64,000 nt of DNA, taken from NCBI GenBank assembly GCA_020724365.1, contig DYHD01000003.1, positions 20,847-84,846 of the forward strand, written 5' to 3'. Under the pieces are notes generated by a model, which searched no databases, had not been told where the DNA came from, and saw only the letters and a program-made list of their open reading frames with translations. Positions within the stretch are counted from its first letter, which is position 1. Each line of letters begins with the position of its first letter. Position numbers and translations under genes: made by a program. This stretch comes from Thermodesulfovibrio yellowstonii. GTDB lineage: Bacteria; Nitrospirota; Thermodesulfovibrionia; Thermodesulfovibrionales; Dissulfurispiraceae. Positions 8,145 through 17,236 of this stretch are shown here, piece by piece.

Positions 8145-9416
8145 CTAAGCTGCCTTTTTAAGCATCTTTTCGAAGACCTTCCATGTTCTAAGGGTATCTA
8201 TTGCTCTCTGAAGTTGAACATCATCTTTTTCATCAACATCTGTAGGCAGCATTTCATCTTTCTGTTTATCATCTTTGGTTATATCTCTTCCCTTTGTCTC
8301 TGGATGCTCTTTTGTCTCCTGTTTTACTATTATATCTGGTGTGATACCGACATTGTGTATCATGGTGCCATTTGGAGTATAATATTTTGCTGTAGTGAGA
8401 CGCATTCCAGAGCCATCACTGAGGGGAATAATACTTTGAACCGAGCCCTTCCCGAATGTCTGCACCCCTATGATTATTGCTCTATTCCAATCCTTAAGGG
8501 CGCCTGCTACTATCTCGGAAGCACTGGCGCTGCCCTGATTTACAAGAACAACCATAGGAATCTCTTCAAAGAATGGTGTTGATTTTTCAGTATAATATTC
8601 TATTTTTTCGCCGCTTCTATTTTTGATATAAACTACAAGTTTCTTAGGTGGCAGGAAAATCTCTGCTGTATCAACAGCCACATTCAATAAGCCTCCGGGA
8701 TCATTTCTCAGATCAAGTATTAAAGATTTCATGCCATCTTTTTGAAGTTTATTTAGAGCTACTAAAAGGTCATTAGCTGTTGACTCCTGAAACTGAGTAA
8801 GCCTTACATATCCAATCCCATCATTCAATAATTTTGGCTTTACGCTCTTGATTTTGATAACATCTCTTACCATAGTAAAATCTCTTGTATCCTTCCATCC
8901 TTCTCTAAAAATAGTAAGAGTAATTGATGTGCCTTTTGGTCCTCTCATTTTTGATACAGCTTCGTGTATCTCCATTTTTTTCGTTGTCTCACCAGCTATT
9001 TTTAGGATCTTATCACCAGCTTTTATTCCAGCCCTAAAAGCAGGGGTATCATCGATTGGTGCAATAACAGTAAGTATCCCGTCTTTTACTCCTATCTGTA
9101 TGCCTATGCCGCCAAATTCACCTTTTGTTTCTACCTTGAGCTCCTTTAAGGCTTCGGGGGTAAGATATGCAGAGTGAGGATCAAGAGAGCTGACCATACC
9201 TTTCATTGCAGAAATGACAAGGTCTTTTGTCTTAACCTCATCTACATAGTTTTTCTTGATAATAGAAAGAACCTCTGTAAATATTTTTAGTTCCTCATAT
9301 CCATTTTGCGCATTTACAGTTTTCAGTGTATATGTGCCTGCTAATAAGCTTGCTATTATTAAGCTGCAGACAAATGCCGTAATCAATAATGATTTTTTAT
9401 TCATTTTAAATCTCAC
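8145..9416 (-). CDS. ctpA: Carboxyl-terminal processing protease CtpA (S41 family)
   Basis: 423 residues. A signal or anchor segment (residues 6-30) is followed by a PDZ domain (GGIGIQIGVKDG...GIKAGDKIL) and the S41 catalytic core with Ser in QGSASASEIVAG and Lys in GKGSVQ. It cleaves periplasmic proteins near their C-terminus; in several bacteria Ctp proteases trim peptidoglycan hydrolases or their regulators, which fits its place after envC and ftsEX. The start is GTG, 11 nt after GGAGG; an internal ATG at 9404 is possible. Confidence 0.93.
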   Translation of the reverse strand: MRFKMNKKSLLITAFVCSLIIASLLAGTYTLKTVNAQNGYEELKIFTEVLSIIKKNYVDEVKTKDLVISAMKGMVSSLDPHSAYLTPEALKELKVETKGEFGGIGIQIGVKDGILTVIAPIDDTPAFRAGIKAGDKILKIAGETTKKMEIHEAVSKMRGPKGTSITLTIFREGWKDTRDFTMVRDVIKIKSVKPKLLNDGIGYVRLTQFQESTANDLLVALNKLQKDGMKSLILDLRNDPGGLLNVAVDTAEIFLPPKKLVVYIKNRSGEKIEYYTEKSTPFFEEIPMVVLVNQGSASASEIVAGALKDWNRAIIIGVQTFGKGSVQSIIPLSDGSGMRLTTAKYYTPNGTMIHNVGITPDIIVKQETKEHPETKGRDITKDDKQKDEMLPTDVDEKDDVQLQRAIDTLRTWKVFEKMLKKAA

Positions 9417-9467
9417 TTATTTATTTTCCTCCAAATTAAAATTCAAACAAAAAAAGCTACAATTGAA

Positions 9468-10697
9468 TCAGGCTTTTCTGAGCCAATGTTCTGGATTTAG
9501 TGCTTTTCCTTTATACCTTATCTCAAAATATAACCCGTGAGCTCCAATCAACTGCGATTCACCTGTTTCGCCTATAACCTGCCTTTCTTTTATTATAGCT
9601 CCATTGTGAGAAAAAAGTCTCGAAAGATTTCCATATAAGGTATGATAGCCACCGCCATGATTGAGAATAATTAATTGTCCGAAGCCTTTGAAATGATCTG
9701 CAAAGACAACTTTGCCTTCATAAACCGCTCTAATCTGCGAATTAGGAATAGTTTTAATGTGAATGCCACTTCTGAAAACTGGCAGATTGAATAAGGGGTC
9801 TAATTGCTGGCCATAAGGGATAACAATAGAGCCAGTGACAGGCCATGTAAGTTTCCCTCTCAATTTTGTAAAGGCACTGTGTTCAGGTAAATCTTCATCT
9901 TTAATTCCTGGCTTTGGCTCAATTCCTCTTTTTTTCTTGAGTTCCCTTTCTTTTCTGTTTGATTCTTCAATAATTTTTAATATCTTATTTGAAGATTCTC
10001 TGAGTTCCCTGATCATATTTTCATAATGACTTCTTTCTTTTCTAACGCTGACAAGGAGTTTCTCCTTCTGATTTTTTTTCTCCTTGTGAGACAATTCTAA
10101 CCTCTTGATATGGTCTTCTTCTTTTTGAAGCTCTACCTCGAATCCCTGCAACTTCCTGACCTTTTCATTCAAGACAATTAGTGTTGTATTGTATCTCCTG
10201 ATCAATGATTGATCATAAGCAGATATATCTTTAAGATACCTAATTGACTTTAAAACCTTTAAAGGATCTTCTTCGCTTAATACAATTAGTAAAGGGTCGT
10301 TCTCATAAGTCATTCTCTGTATAGTCTTTATTCTCTTTTTCAGAAGGACTACTTGATGTGCAAGTTTTTTATTATAATTGTTTATCTCAACTCGCAAATT
10401 ATTAATATTTTCTCTTAAATTAACAATCTTAGACCTTTGTATCTCAAGCTTGTTCTCTATTTCTGATATATCTGTTTTGATTTTTTTTAACTCATCTACG
10501 ACATTCCTTTCAGTTTTCTTGGTAGATTCCAGCTTTTTCCTTTGAGTCTTCATTTCCTGTTGCATCTGCTTATATTCTTCTTGAAGATTGCGGGCTATAG
10601 CGATATTATCGTAATAAAACATGAGAAGAATTATTAATGGTAGAAGAATGACAAGGAAAACATAAAAAGCAGATGAATGAGGACTTTTTTTGTCCAT
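9468..10697 (-). CDS. envC: EnvC-like murein hydrolase activator (coiled coil plus degenerate LytM domain)
   Basis: 409 residues. A membrane anchor at residues 12-27 precedes a long coiled coil (about residues 35-255) and a LytM/M23 domain. The zinc ligands of active M23 peptidases are partly lost: SGIHIKT lacks the expected Asp, the HxH region reads YGNL, and LYFEIR has Tyr where His is usual. That pattern marks activators such as EnvC rather than enzymes. EnvC works with FtsEX to switch on amidases during cell separation, and ftsX and ftsE lie directly upstream, 1 bp away. Confidence 0.88.
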   Translation of the reverse strand: MDKKSPHSSAFYVFLVILLPLIILLMFYYDNIAIARNLQEEYKQMQQEMKTQRKKLESTKKTERNVVDELKKIKTDISEIENKLEIQRSKIVNLRENINNLRVEINNYNKKLAHQVVLLKKRIKTIQRMTYENDPLLIVLSEEDPLKVLKSIRYLKDISAYDQSLIRRYNTTLIVLNEKVRKLQGFEVELQKEEDHIKRLELSHKEKKNQKEKLLVSVRKERSHYENMIRELRESSNKILKIIEESNRKERELKKKRGIEPKPGIKDEDLPEHSAFTKLRGKLTWPVTGSIVIPYGQQLDPLFNLPVFRSGIHIKTIPNSQIRAVYEGKVVFADHFKGFGQLIILNHGGGYHTLYGNLSRLFSHNGAIIKERQVIGETGESQLIGAHGLYFEIRYKGKALNPEHWLRKA

Positions 10698-10698
10698 T

Positions 10699-11568
10699 TT
10701 AAATCCTAATTCTGCCTACCGCAATGAGAGAACCTATCACGCCAAGAATTAGACTTATTAGAACAGAAAGAGGCATGATTTGCCATGGCAAAACGATTCC
10801 CTCAAAGACAGGAATGACAGTGCCTAGCTTGTATTTTATTAATAAATAAATAATCGCTGTGCTTGTTATAGCAATTATCCCACCTAAAACACCTAAAATT
10901 CCACCTTCTAATACAAAAGGCGCTCTTATGAATCCATTAGTTGCACCGAGCAATTTTAGTATCTCAATCTCTTCTTTTTTACGGAAAAAGAGTATTTTGA
11001 CTGTGCTATGAGAAATAAAAATAACGACAATTGAAACTATAATAAAAAGAAAAATACTTACAGCCTGAGATGATTTTTTGAGAAAATATATTGTTTCAGC
11101 AATCTTTTCCCCAAAATACACCTCATCTACACCGTTAATATTCTTAATCTCTGCAGAAATACTCTCAACCGAAGGTCTTGAGACATATTCTTTTTTAAGT
11201 TTTATCTCTATGTAAGACGAAAGGGGATTTTCATCCAGCCCTTCTAATATAACACCCGCAGATTTAACCGTTTTTTTAAATTCAACAAGTGCATCTGCTT
11301 TCGAGAGGTATTTAACCCCATCAACATCATTACGACCTTGTAATTGAGTAATGATCTTTTTTGTTTCATCTTCTGAGAGATTATCTTTTAGATAAACTAC
11401 TAATGAGAAAAGTTCAGGTAGGCGACTCGTTGCAATATGAAAATTGAAAACTAATAAAAAAGTAATCAATAATATCAGCAGGCTTGAACCAATGGCGAGC
11501 ATTGAAAGGAGATTTATCCACTTGTCTCTATATATGCTTTTAACTGCTGATTTAATAATATAAGGCAT
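10699..11568 (-). CDS. ftsX: Cell-division ABC-type permease subunit FtsX
   Basis: 289 residues with the FtsX layout: a short cytoplasmic N-terminus, TM1 near residues 20-45, a periplasmic ECD (about 46-165) that in other species binds EnvC-like proteins, and three more TM segments at about 170-195, 220-245 and 262-285. With FtsE it passes a cytoplasmic ATP signal to periplasmic hydrolase activators. It overlaps nothing; 3 bp separate it from ftsE and 1 bp from envC. Confidence 0.92.
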   Translation of the reverse strand: MPYIIKSAVKSIYRDKWINLLSMLAIGSSLLILLITFLLVFNFHIATSRLPELFSLVVYLKDNLSEDETKKIITQLQGRNDVDGVKYLSKADALVEFKKTVKSAGVILEGLDENPLSSYIEIKLKKEYVSRPSVESISAEIKNINGVDEVYFGEKIAETIYFLKKSSQAVSIFLFIIVSIVVIFISHSTVKILFFRKKEEIEILKLLGATNGFIRAPFVLEGGILGVLGGIIAITSTAIIYLLIKYKLGTVIPVFEGIVLPWQIMPLSVLISLILGVIGSLIAVGRIRI

Positions 11569-11571
11569 TGA

Positions 11572-12222
11572 TTAAGCCCTCTCAATAAGATTGCCTTCGT
11601 CAATCCTCAAAATGCGCTTCCATGTGTTTCTAAATAATTCTCTATAATGAGTGGCTATTATGACGGTAGTTCCCTGAAGATTAATTTCATTTATCAATTG
11701 CATTATAGCTGTTGCAGTATTAGGGTCAAGATTGGCAGTTGGCTCATCAGCAAGGATTAATTCAGGCTTTGCAACTATCGCCCTCGCAATTACAACCCTT
11801 TGCTGTTCACCGCCTGAGAGTATTTTAGGATAACTATCAGCCTTATGTCTTAGATGAACCTTTTTAAGTGCTTCATATACGAGGTTTTTGATGTCCTTCT
11901 CTTTCTTTATCCTAAGGCTTAAAGCCACATTATCAAAAACGGTCATATTTTTAATAAGCTTAAAATCCTGAAATATTATTCCGATGTTTCTTCTAAGATA
12001 TGGTATTTCTGATTTTTTGAGCGAAGTTACCTTAAAATCGCCAACTGTAATCTCTCCCTCATCAGGCTTCTCAGCAAGATAGATAAGCTTAAGAAGGGTT
12101 GTTTTTCCCGACCCTGTAGGGCCTGTAACGAATACCATCTCTCCCTTAGTTATCTGGAAAGATATATCCCTCAAAACCTTGAGATTTTCATAATATTTAA
12201 CTACATTATTGAAAATGACCAT
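11572..12222 (-). CDS. ftsE: Cell-division ATP-binding protein FtsE
   Basis: 216 residues, a single ABC ATPase domain. Walker A is [11 protein letters not shown], the signature is [15 protein letters not shown], and Walker B is [12 protein letters not shown] followed by the switch His in IATHY. It powers the FtsEX complex at the septum. It follows the two transketolase genes on the same strand after a 32-bp gap. Confidence 0.94.
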   Translation of the reverse strand: MVIFNNVVKYYENLKVLRDISFQITKGEMVFVTGPTGSGKTTLLKLIYLAEKPDEGEITVGDFKVTSLKKSEIPYLRRNIGIIFQDFKLIKNMTVFDNVALSLRIKKEKDIKNLVYEALKKVHLRHKADSYPKILSGGEQQRVVIARAIVAKPELILADEPTANLDPNTATAIMQLINEINLQGTTVIIATHYRELFRNTWKRILRIDEGNLIERA

Positions 12223-12254
12223 TTGTTATCTCAGAAATCGCAAGCATACAGCTA

Positions 12255-13244
12255 CTAAAGGTTGCTCAATGCTGTCTCAACTATGTTATCACTTGTCAAA
12301 CCAAAGAATTTTAATAACTCATCGGGCTTCCCTGAGGACCCAAATGAATCCCTGACACCGATTTTTTTAATCCTGATAGCCTGAACCTCTGAGAGAAACT
12401 CGGCTACTGCCCCACCTAGACCACCTATTATAGAATGTTCTTCTGCAGTTATGATAAGCCTCGATTTTGATGCAGCTTGAAGCAAAGCTTCAGTATCAAG
12501 GGGTTTAATAGTTGACATGTTAATCACGCCTGCATCAACGCCCTTATTCTTCAAAATTGCTGCAGCATCCAGAGCTGCAGAGACCATTATACCGCTAGCG
12601 ATTATAGTTATATCAGAACCAATGTTGAATGTAAATGCTTTGCCTATCTGAAATCTATAGCCTTCGGGCATAACTGATGGAACTTTCGATCTTCCGAGCC
12701 TCACATAAACAGGACCTTTATAATCGGTGATAGTCTCTATGACTTGACTTGTTTCAAAACCATCGGCTGGGACAATAACAGTCATATTTGGCAAAACCCT
12801 CATTAGAGCAATGTCCTCAAGAGACTGATGCGATGCCCCATCTTCTCCAACAGTTAAACCCCCGTGTGTAGCAACTATTTTCACATTAAGATTTGAATAG
12901 CAGACCGTCTGCCTTATTTGTTCCCATGCCCTGCCAGTAGCAAAAATAGCGAAAGTAGAGGCAAAAGGAATCTTGCCAGTTAATGATAACCCTGAGGCAG
13001 TGCCTATCATATCCTGCTCTGATATTCCTATATTGAAAAATCTCTCAGGGAATAATTTTGAGAACTTCTTTGTTTTTGTGGAACCTGAAAGATCGGCATC
13101 AAGCACAACTATATCCTTTTTTATATTTCCCAACTCAGCGAGAGTTTCTCCATAAACATCCCGTGTAGCTATAGCAACATTGAAAAAATCTTTTCTCTCT
13201 TTTTTATCTGTAATTTCCTGAGTTCTGCTACCCATTTTCTCCAA
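12255..13244 (-). CDS. Transketolase, C-terminal subunit
   Basis: 329 residues covering the pyrimidine-binding and C-terminal domains of transketolase, with FNIGISEQDMIG, ATHGGLTVGEDGASHQS and VIVPADGFET. It pairs with the N-terminal subunit encoded directly upstream (17-bp overlap) to form a split transketolase acting in the non-oxidative pentose phosphate pathway. The split form is common in archaea and in several anaerobic bacterial lineages. It opens, together with its partner, the long minus-strand operon. Confidence 0.9.
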   Translation of the reverse strand: MEKMGSRTQEITDKKERKDFFNVAIATRDVYGETLAELGNIKKDIVVLDADLSGSTKTKKFSKLFPERFFNIGISEQDMIGTASGLSLTGKIPFASTFAIFATGRAWEQIRQTVCYSNLNVKIVATHGGLTVGEDGASHQSLEDIALMRVLPNMTVIVPADGFETSQVIETITDYKGPVYVRLGRSKVPSVMPEGYRFQIGKAFTFNIGSDITIIASGIMVSAALDAAAILKNKGVDAGVINMSTIKPLDTEALLQAASKSRLIITAEEHSIIGGLGGAVAEFLSEVQAIRIKKIGVRDSFGSSGKPDELLKFFGLTSDNIVETALSNL

Positions 13245-14067
13245 GCTCCTTCAATGCAATTTTAAGTTCTTCAGGCGTAGGTGTAATGCCATGATACTCA
13301 ACCTTATCTTCAAATATAGAGACCCCTTTCCCTTTAATAGTCTTTGCAATTATTACAGAAGGCTTTACTTTAATCCTTTCAGCACTGTCAAGAGCTTCAA
13401 TAATCTCCTCCATGTTATGCCCATCTATCTCAAAGACATGCCAGCCAAAAGCCTCCCATTTCTTAGCAACTGGGGCAATCTTCATAACATCCGAGCAACG
13501 ACCATCTATCTGAAGGTCATTAAGGTCAACAATTGCACATAAATTGTCTAATGAATAGTGGCTTGCTGTCATAGCTGCCTCCCACACCTGACCTTCCTGT
13601 ATCTCGCCGTCTCCAAGCAGGCAATAAACACGAGCACGAATATTGCTCAATTTCAAACCGAGCGATATGCCGTTTGCAATCGAAAGCCCCTGTCCTAATG
13701 AACCTGTTGAGACCTCAACCCCCTTTAACAATTTTGATGACGGATGTCCCTGTAAAGGGGAATTCAATTTTCTCAAGGTGTGTAATAGATTCACATCAAA
13801 ATATCCTGTCAAAGCTAAAATGGCATACAGAAGGGGAGCTGCATGTCCTTTTGAAAGAATAAATCTATCTCTCATTTCCCACTTTGGCTCGAGTGGTTTA
13901 TGCTTCATTTTATAGAAATATAGTGCCGAAACAATATCGGCAGATGAAAGCGAACCACCAGTATGCCCTGAGCCTGCTTCTGTAAGCATCTTCAGGATAG
14001 ATATCCTAATCCTGCGAGCTTGTTCCTTTAAGAAATCAATATCACGGCTTTGAATTAAATCTGTCAC
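13228..14067 (-). CDS. Transketolase, N-terminal subunit
   Basis: 279 residues holding the thiamine-diphosphate-binding half. AGSGHTGGSLSSADI and SKGHAAPLLY are typical transketolase motifs, and GDGEIQEGQVWEA...DLNDLQIDG is the ThDP/Mg motif. It forms the first gene of the minus-strand operon running to 7465. The ATG at 14067 matches the usual start of the family. Confidence 0.92.
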   Translation of the reverse strand: MTDLIQSRDIDFLKEQARRIRISILKMLTEAGSGHTGGSLSSADIVSALYFYKMKHKPLEPKWEMRDRFILSKGHAAPLLYAILALTGYFDVNLLHTLRKLNSPLQGHPSSKLLKGVEVSTGSLGQGLSIANGISLGLKLSNIRARVYCLLGDGEIQEGQVWEAAMTASHYSLDNLCAIVDLNDLQIDGRCSDVMKIAPVAKKWEAFGWHVFEIDGHNMEEIIEALDSAERIKVKPSVIIAKTIKGKGVSIFEDKVEYHGITPTPEELKIALKELGENG

Positions 14068-14415
14068 CTTTTAGCCACCTTTCTAAATAAGTTACTATAA
14101 TTCATAGATACGCTATTATAAAACAAGAATTAGAAAAAAGAAATTACTATAATCCTGAATTTGCTGATATAACTTAAAAACCTTTATTATTTCTGTCACT
14201 GCGAGCTATAATTTTACTGTCATTGCGAGCACTCCAAGGGTGCATGGCAATCTTGTGCAAAAAGGCAAGATTTCTCGCTTCGCTCGAAATGACAACTTTT
14301 ATCTTTGAGATGAAGAAAAGGCAAAATATCAATAGCATCAAATACCTCATGGGGCGGACAGTGAGAAAAAATAGTTTGAACATGTTAAAATTTAACAACA
14401 AAGGAGGTATTTTAT
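14068..14415. repeat. Gap holding a GTCATTGCGAG repeat (14219-14293)
   Basis: 348 bp between the divergent transketolase and antitoxin genes. GTCATTGCGAG at 14219-14229 pairs with CTCGAAATGAC at 14283-14293, the same repeat family as 3294-3370. A partial unit (TCACTGCGAG) precedes it at about 14196. The remainder must hold promoters for both sides; none is clear enough to mark. Confidence 0.65.
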
Positions 14416-14604
14416 ATGGGCGTTACAACAGCAAAAAAGATAAATCCTGAAGACTATATCCTTTCGGTTCTCTCGCCAGAAGAAAGGCTTGATGCAGCTT
14501 TTAAGGTAGCAAAAGAGGCATTCAAAGGCACGAAACTGACCATGAAAGATGTTGATAATGCCGTAAAAACAGTCAGGAGAAAGGCTTACGAAAAAAAGAG
14601 ATAA
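14416..14604 (+). CDS. Small antitoxin-like protein paired with a PIN toxin
   Basis: 62 residues, lysine-rich and mostly helical in composition, with a strong AAGGAGG ribosome site. I do not recognise a specific DNA-binding fold. Its position, size and overlap with the PIN-domain gene suggest the antitoxin of a type II toxin-antitoxin pair. An internal AGGAG (14575-14579) sits 8 nt before the point where the toxin should begin. Confidence 0.6.
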   Translation: MGVTTAKKINPEDYILSVLSPEERLDAAFKVAKEAFKGTKLTMKDVDNAVKTVRRKAYEKKR

Positions 14605-15013
14605 AATAGTCGTTGACACCGGCGTCCTTATCTCCGCTTTTGTTTTTGGCGGCGTTCCTGAAAAAGCTGTCAAGAAAATCTCTGCGAAATGTGATATTTT
14701 TGTTTCTGAAAATCTCCTTAACGAATATCGGAATGTGCCTTTGGAACTTGAGGCAGAAGACAAAATAACTCGTAAGCAATTAGAGGCATTGATTTCTGGT
14801 ATTGCTGCTTTTGTAGCAAATGCAAAACTTGTATTCCCACGGAAACATTTAACACTTTGTCGTGATGAAAAAGATAATATGGTGCTTGAATGCTGCCTTG
14901 AAGCCAAAGCTGATTTTTTAATAACGGGTGATAAAGACCTTCTTGAGTTGGATGATGTTCCTTTTGATTTAAATATATTAACCCCCAAGGGATATCTGTA
15001 TCAATGGAAATAG
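14588..15013 (+). CDS. PIN-domain toxin (COG1569-like), ACG at the expected start
   Basis: About 141 residues from 14588. VVDTGVLISAFVFGG near the start holds the first PIN aspartate; a conserved Glu (ENLLNEY), then CRDEKDNMVLECCLEAKADFLITGDKDLL give the remaining acidic residues of a PIN ribonuclease. No ATG, GTG or TTG exists between the upstream stop (14564) and the first catalytic Asp. ACG at 14588-14590 stands where ATG would be expected, 8 nt after AGGAG. Either ACG is used weakly or the toxin has lost its start. The next in-frame GTG (in RNVPLE, near 14711) would remove the first active-site Asp. Confidence 0.65.
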   Translation, partial: TKKRDKIVVDTGVLISAFVFGGVPEKAVKKISAKCDIFVSENLLNEYRNVPLELEAEDKITRKQLEALISGIAAFVANAKLVFPRKHLTLCRDEKDNMVLECCLEAKADFLITGDKDLLELDDVPFDLNILTPKGYLYQWK

Positions 15014-15064
15014 CTGCGATATAGTAAATCCAAAAACAGTTCGCCTTATAGAAAATATATTGTA

Positions 15065-15089
15065 GGTGCGAGGCACCGCCTCGCCTTTT
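15065..15089 (+). terminator. Rho-independent terminator after the PIN toxin
   Basis: GCGAGGC (15068-15074) and GCCTCGC (15078-15084) form a perfect 7-bp stem, extended by flanking GGT/ACC-type pairs, followed by CTTTTA. It closes the antitoxin-toxin unit. Confidence 0.75.
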
Positions 15090-15121
15090 AAATCTTTAAT
15101 TAGTTTTTTAAAAGGTGTTTA

Positions 15122-15937
15122 ATGTCCGTAAGCATCGTAATACCAGTTTTTAACCAGCTCCATTTCACAAAAATCTGTTTAGAAAGCCTTCTTCCATCTC
15201 TTTCGCAAGATTGCGAGATTATCATTATTGATAACGGTTCATCAGATGGCACTGATGAATATTTATCAAAATATTCAAATATAAAAGTCATTACTAATGA
15301 ACAAAATCGTGGATGTGCGTTTGCATGGAATCAAGGAGTAAAGGATTCTATTGCTCCATGGGTTGCCATTTTGAATAATGATTTAATCCTATCACCAAAT
15401 TGGCTTGATGGTCTCCTCAGTTTTGCAGAAAAAAAAGGTGTAGATATTATAAGCCCAGCCTTTAGAGAAGGAGAATATGATTACAATATCGCAGAGCATT
15501 CCAGAAACTTTGTAAAACTAATGCATAATGTTGCTCGCATAGGAGTGGCTCAAGGCATATGCTTTATGGTTAGAAGGGAAGTATTTGAACGAGTGGGGCT
15601 GTTTGATGAGAATTTCAGAATCGGTCAATTTGAAGACAATGATTTCTTTAGAAGAGCAAAACTTGCTGGGTTTATTCTTGGCACAACTGGACTATCCTTC
15701 GTTCATCATTTCGGCTCAGTTACGCAGAAAATGATATGCAAAGAATGCCATGATAATACTTATGAGATGGAAAATCGTATTTACTTCCGTAAGAAGTGGC
15801 AACTGAATTGGTTTAAGAGATTTGCCGAAAGGAGATATTTTAAATTAAGAGAGAGACTCTGGAGTTTATCAGAGAGAATCCGCTATGGTCATACTTTGGT
15901 CGAGAAAAATATAGATGGAAAGATAAGGTATTTTTGA
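15122..15937 (+). CDS. GT2-family glycosyltransferase
   Basis: 271 residues. SIVIPVFNQLHFTKICLESL, then IIDNGSSDGTDEYL and a nucleotide/metal motif in ILNNDL are typical of GT2 (GT-A fold) enzymes. FDENFRIGQFEDNDFFRRAKLAG is the usual acceptor-loop region. It would transfer a sugar during surface polysaccharide assembly; donor and acceptor cannot be read from sequence. It heads a block of polysaccharide genes, though the next one is on the opposite strand. Confidence 0.85.
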   Translation: MSVSIVIPVFNQLHFTKICLESLLPSLSQDCEIIIIDNGSSDGTDEYLSKYSNIKVITNEQNRGCAFAWNQGVKDSIAPWVAILNNDLILSPNWLDGLLSFAEKKGVDIISPAFREGEYDYNIAEHSRNFVKLMHNVARIGVAQGICFMVRREVFERVGLFDENFRIGQFEDNDFFRRAKLAGFILGTTGLSFVHHFGSVTQKMICKECHDNTYEMENRIYFRKKWQLNWFKRFAERRYFKLRERLWSLSERIRYGHTLVEKNIDGKIRYF

Positions 15938-15974
15938 GAAAATATATTTGGTTAAATTTTTATAATATGTAACC

Positions 15975-16133
15975 TTATGTATGGATAATCAAGAACGAGC
16001 CTTTCAACTCTACATCTATAGCCTTCCCCGCCAATAAAATGCCATCATCTTCAATAACACATTTGTTTGTTTTTACACAACCTAAACATGCCAAGCATGG
16101 AGCAACCGAGTAATCAGTAAGTTTTATAAAAGT
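15975..16133 (-). pseudogene. Remnant resembling a flavodoxin-family FMN reductase
   Basis: A 52-residue open stretch without a start codon. FIKLTDYSVAPCLACLGC followed by CVIEDD resembles the cysteine-containing mid-region of NADPH-dependent FMN reductase / iron-sulfur flavoproteins. The sequence after CVIEDD no longer matches well. The in-frame TGA upstream (16134-16136) and the lack of any N-terminal FMN-binding loop indicate decay. Low certainty. Confidence 0.35.
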
Positions 16134-16190
16134 TCAGTAGATTTCAATGCAGGCTTCAACCCCTGTCTGTATTGCTATTTTTGAAAAGTC

Positions 16191-17150
16191 TTACCGATAC
16201 ACTTGGTCTTGTCCAGTATTTAGCCCGCATCCTTCAGGTCGCCCCGAAAGATGCCAGCAAAGTATTTTGTAATAAAGACTACTTTTCTCAACAGCTTTTT
16301 TGCTGGAAAGCATAGTTGCTGATGCAAGCAAAAGATTTGCGGTCAGGTTGAATAACAATTTCACCATAAGACCTATCTTTAAGATTATTAATGTAGTGGT
16401 TCCGTAATGCTTTCTAAAAAATATATATCTTGATCTCCAGTATTCTATCCGAGCTGCAATATGAACCTTTTTAGCGGTTTGACCCTGTAAATGATACAAC
16501 TTAATATCAGGATGATGAATGACCTTCCAGCCTTTTTTTTTCATCATCATACACCAGTCAGTCTCTTCAAAGAAAAAGAAATAGGCTTCATCCATTAATC
16601 CAACATCATTTATAGCTTCTCTTCTTACGACCATAAAAGCCCCAATAATGGATTCGACCTCTATAGGCTTATCGATGCGAAGCTCTTTGCCAATATATTT
16701 TTCAGGGAAAAGCTTTCTGAGAAGTGATTTGTTCAATAATTCTGTAGCGAGATTAGGGATATTTGCTATAGAATTCTGCTTGGAACCATCCTGATTTAAA
16801 AGTTGACCACCGCATATGCCTACGGTTGCATTATTATCCATAAACTCTATAGCTTTCTCTATTGTTCCCTCGCATAAAATAGTGTCGGTGTTCAGTAAAA
16901 TAGCGTATCTACTATTAATTAGCCTTAATCCTTGATTGCATGCCTTTGCAAAACCATGATTATAGCTATTTTCTATAACCTTAATATTAGGGAATAAATG
17001 CCTTACAGCCTCAACGCTATTGTCTGAGCTCCCATTGTCAACTACCAATATCTCAAAAGAAAGGTTTTTGGTAGTTTTATAAATAGAAGCTATGCAGTCA
17101 ATCAATAAATCTTTTGTATTCCAGTTGATTATTATTATTGAGACATCCAT
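16191..17150 (-). CDS. GT2-family glycosyltransferase (rhamnosyltransferase-like)
   Basis: 319 residues. SIIIINWNTKDLLIDCI, VVDNGSSDNSVEAV, NHGFAKACNQGLRL and LLNTDTIL are the standard GT2 motifs of rhamnosyltransferase-like enzymes. A hydrophobic C-terminal stretch (about 255-285) may contact the membrane. It is divergent from the O-antigen ligase gene across 86 bp. Confidence 0.85.
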   Translation of the reverse strand: MDVSIIIINWNTKDLLIDCIASIYKTTKNLSFEILVVDNGSSDNSVEAVRHLFPNIKVIENSYNHGFAKACNQGLRLINSRYAILLNTDTILCEGTIEKAIEFMDNNATVGICGGQLLNQDGSKQNSIANIPNLATELLNKSLLRKLFPEKYIGKELRIDKPIEVESIIGAFMVVRREAINDVGLMDEAYFFFFEETDWCMMMKKKGWKVIHHPDIKLYHLQGQTAKKVHIAARIEYWRSRYIFFRKHYGTTTLIILKIGLMVKLLFNLTANLLLASATMLSSKKAVEKSSLYYKILCWHLSGRPEGCGLNTGQDQVYR

Positions 17151-17236
17151 CTAATGTTGAATTAAAAAATATGTATTTTTTGACAAAGAAAAATTATTGT
17201 AACATAATACATGGATAAAGATTCCTAACTGAAAAA

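Noticed and set aside
14590..14607. Programmed frameshift at the A7 run joining antitoxin and PIN toxin
   Set aside because: A -1 shift at the run leads to a stop (TAG at 14607); only a +1 shift would enter the toxin frame, and the ribosome site before ACG offers a simpler explanation.
14392..14988. 198-residue minus-strand frame opposite the antitoxin-toxin pair
   Set aside because: It mirrors the two plus-strand genes, has a serine- and phenylalanine-rich composition typical of shadow frames, and has no family match.
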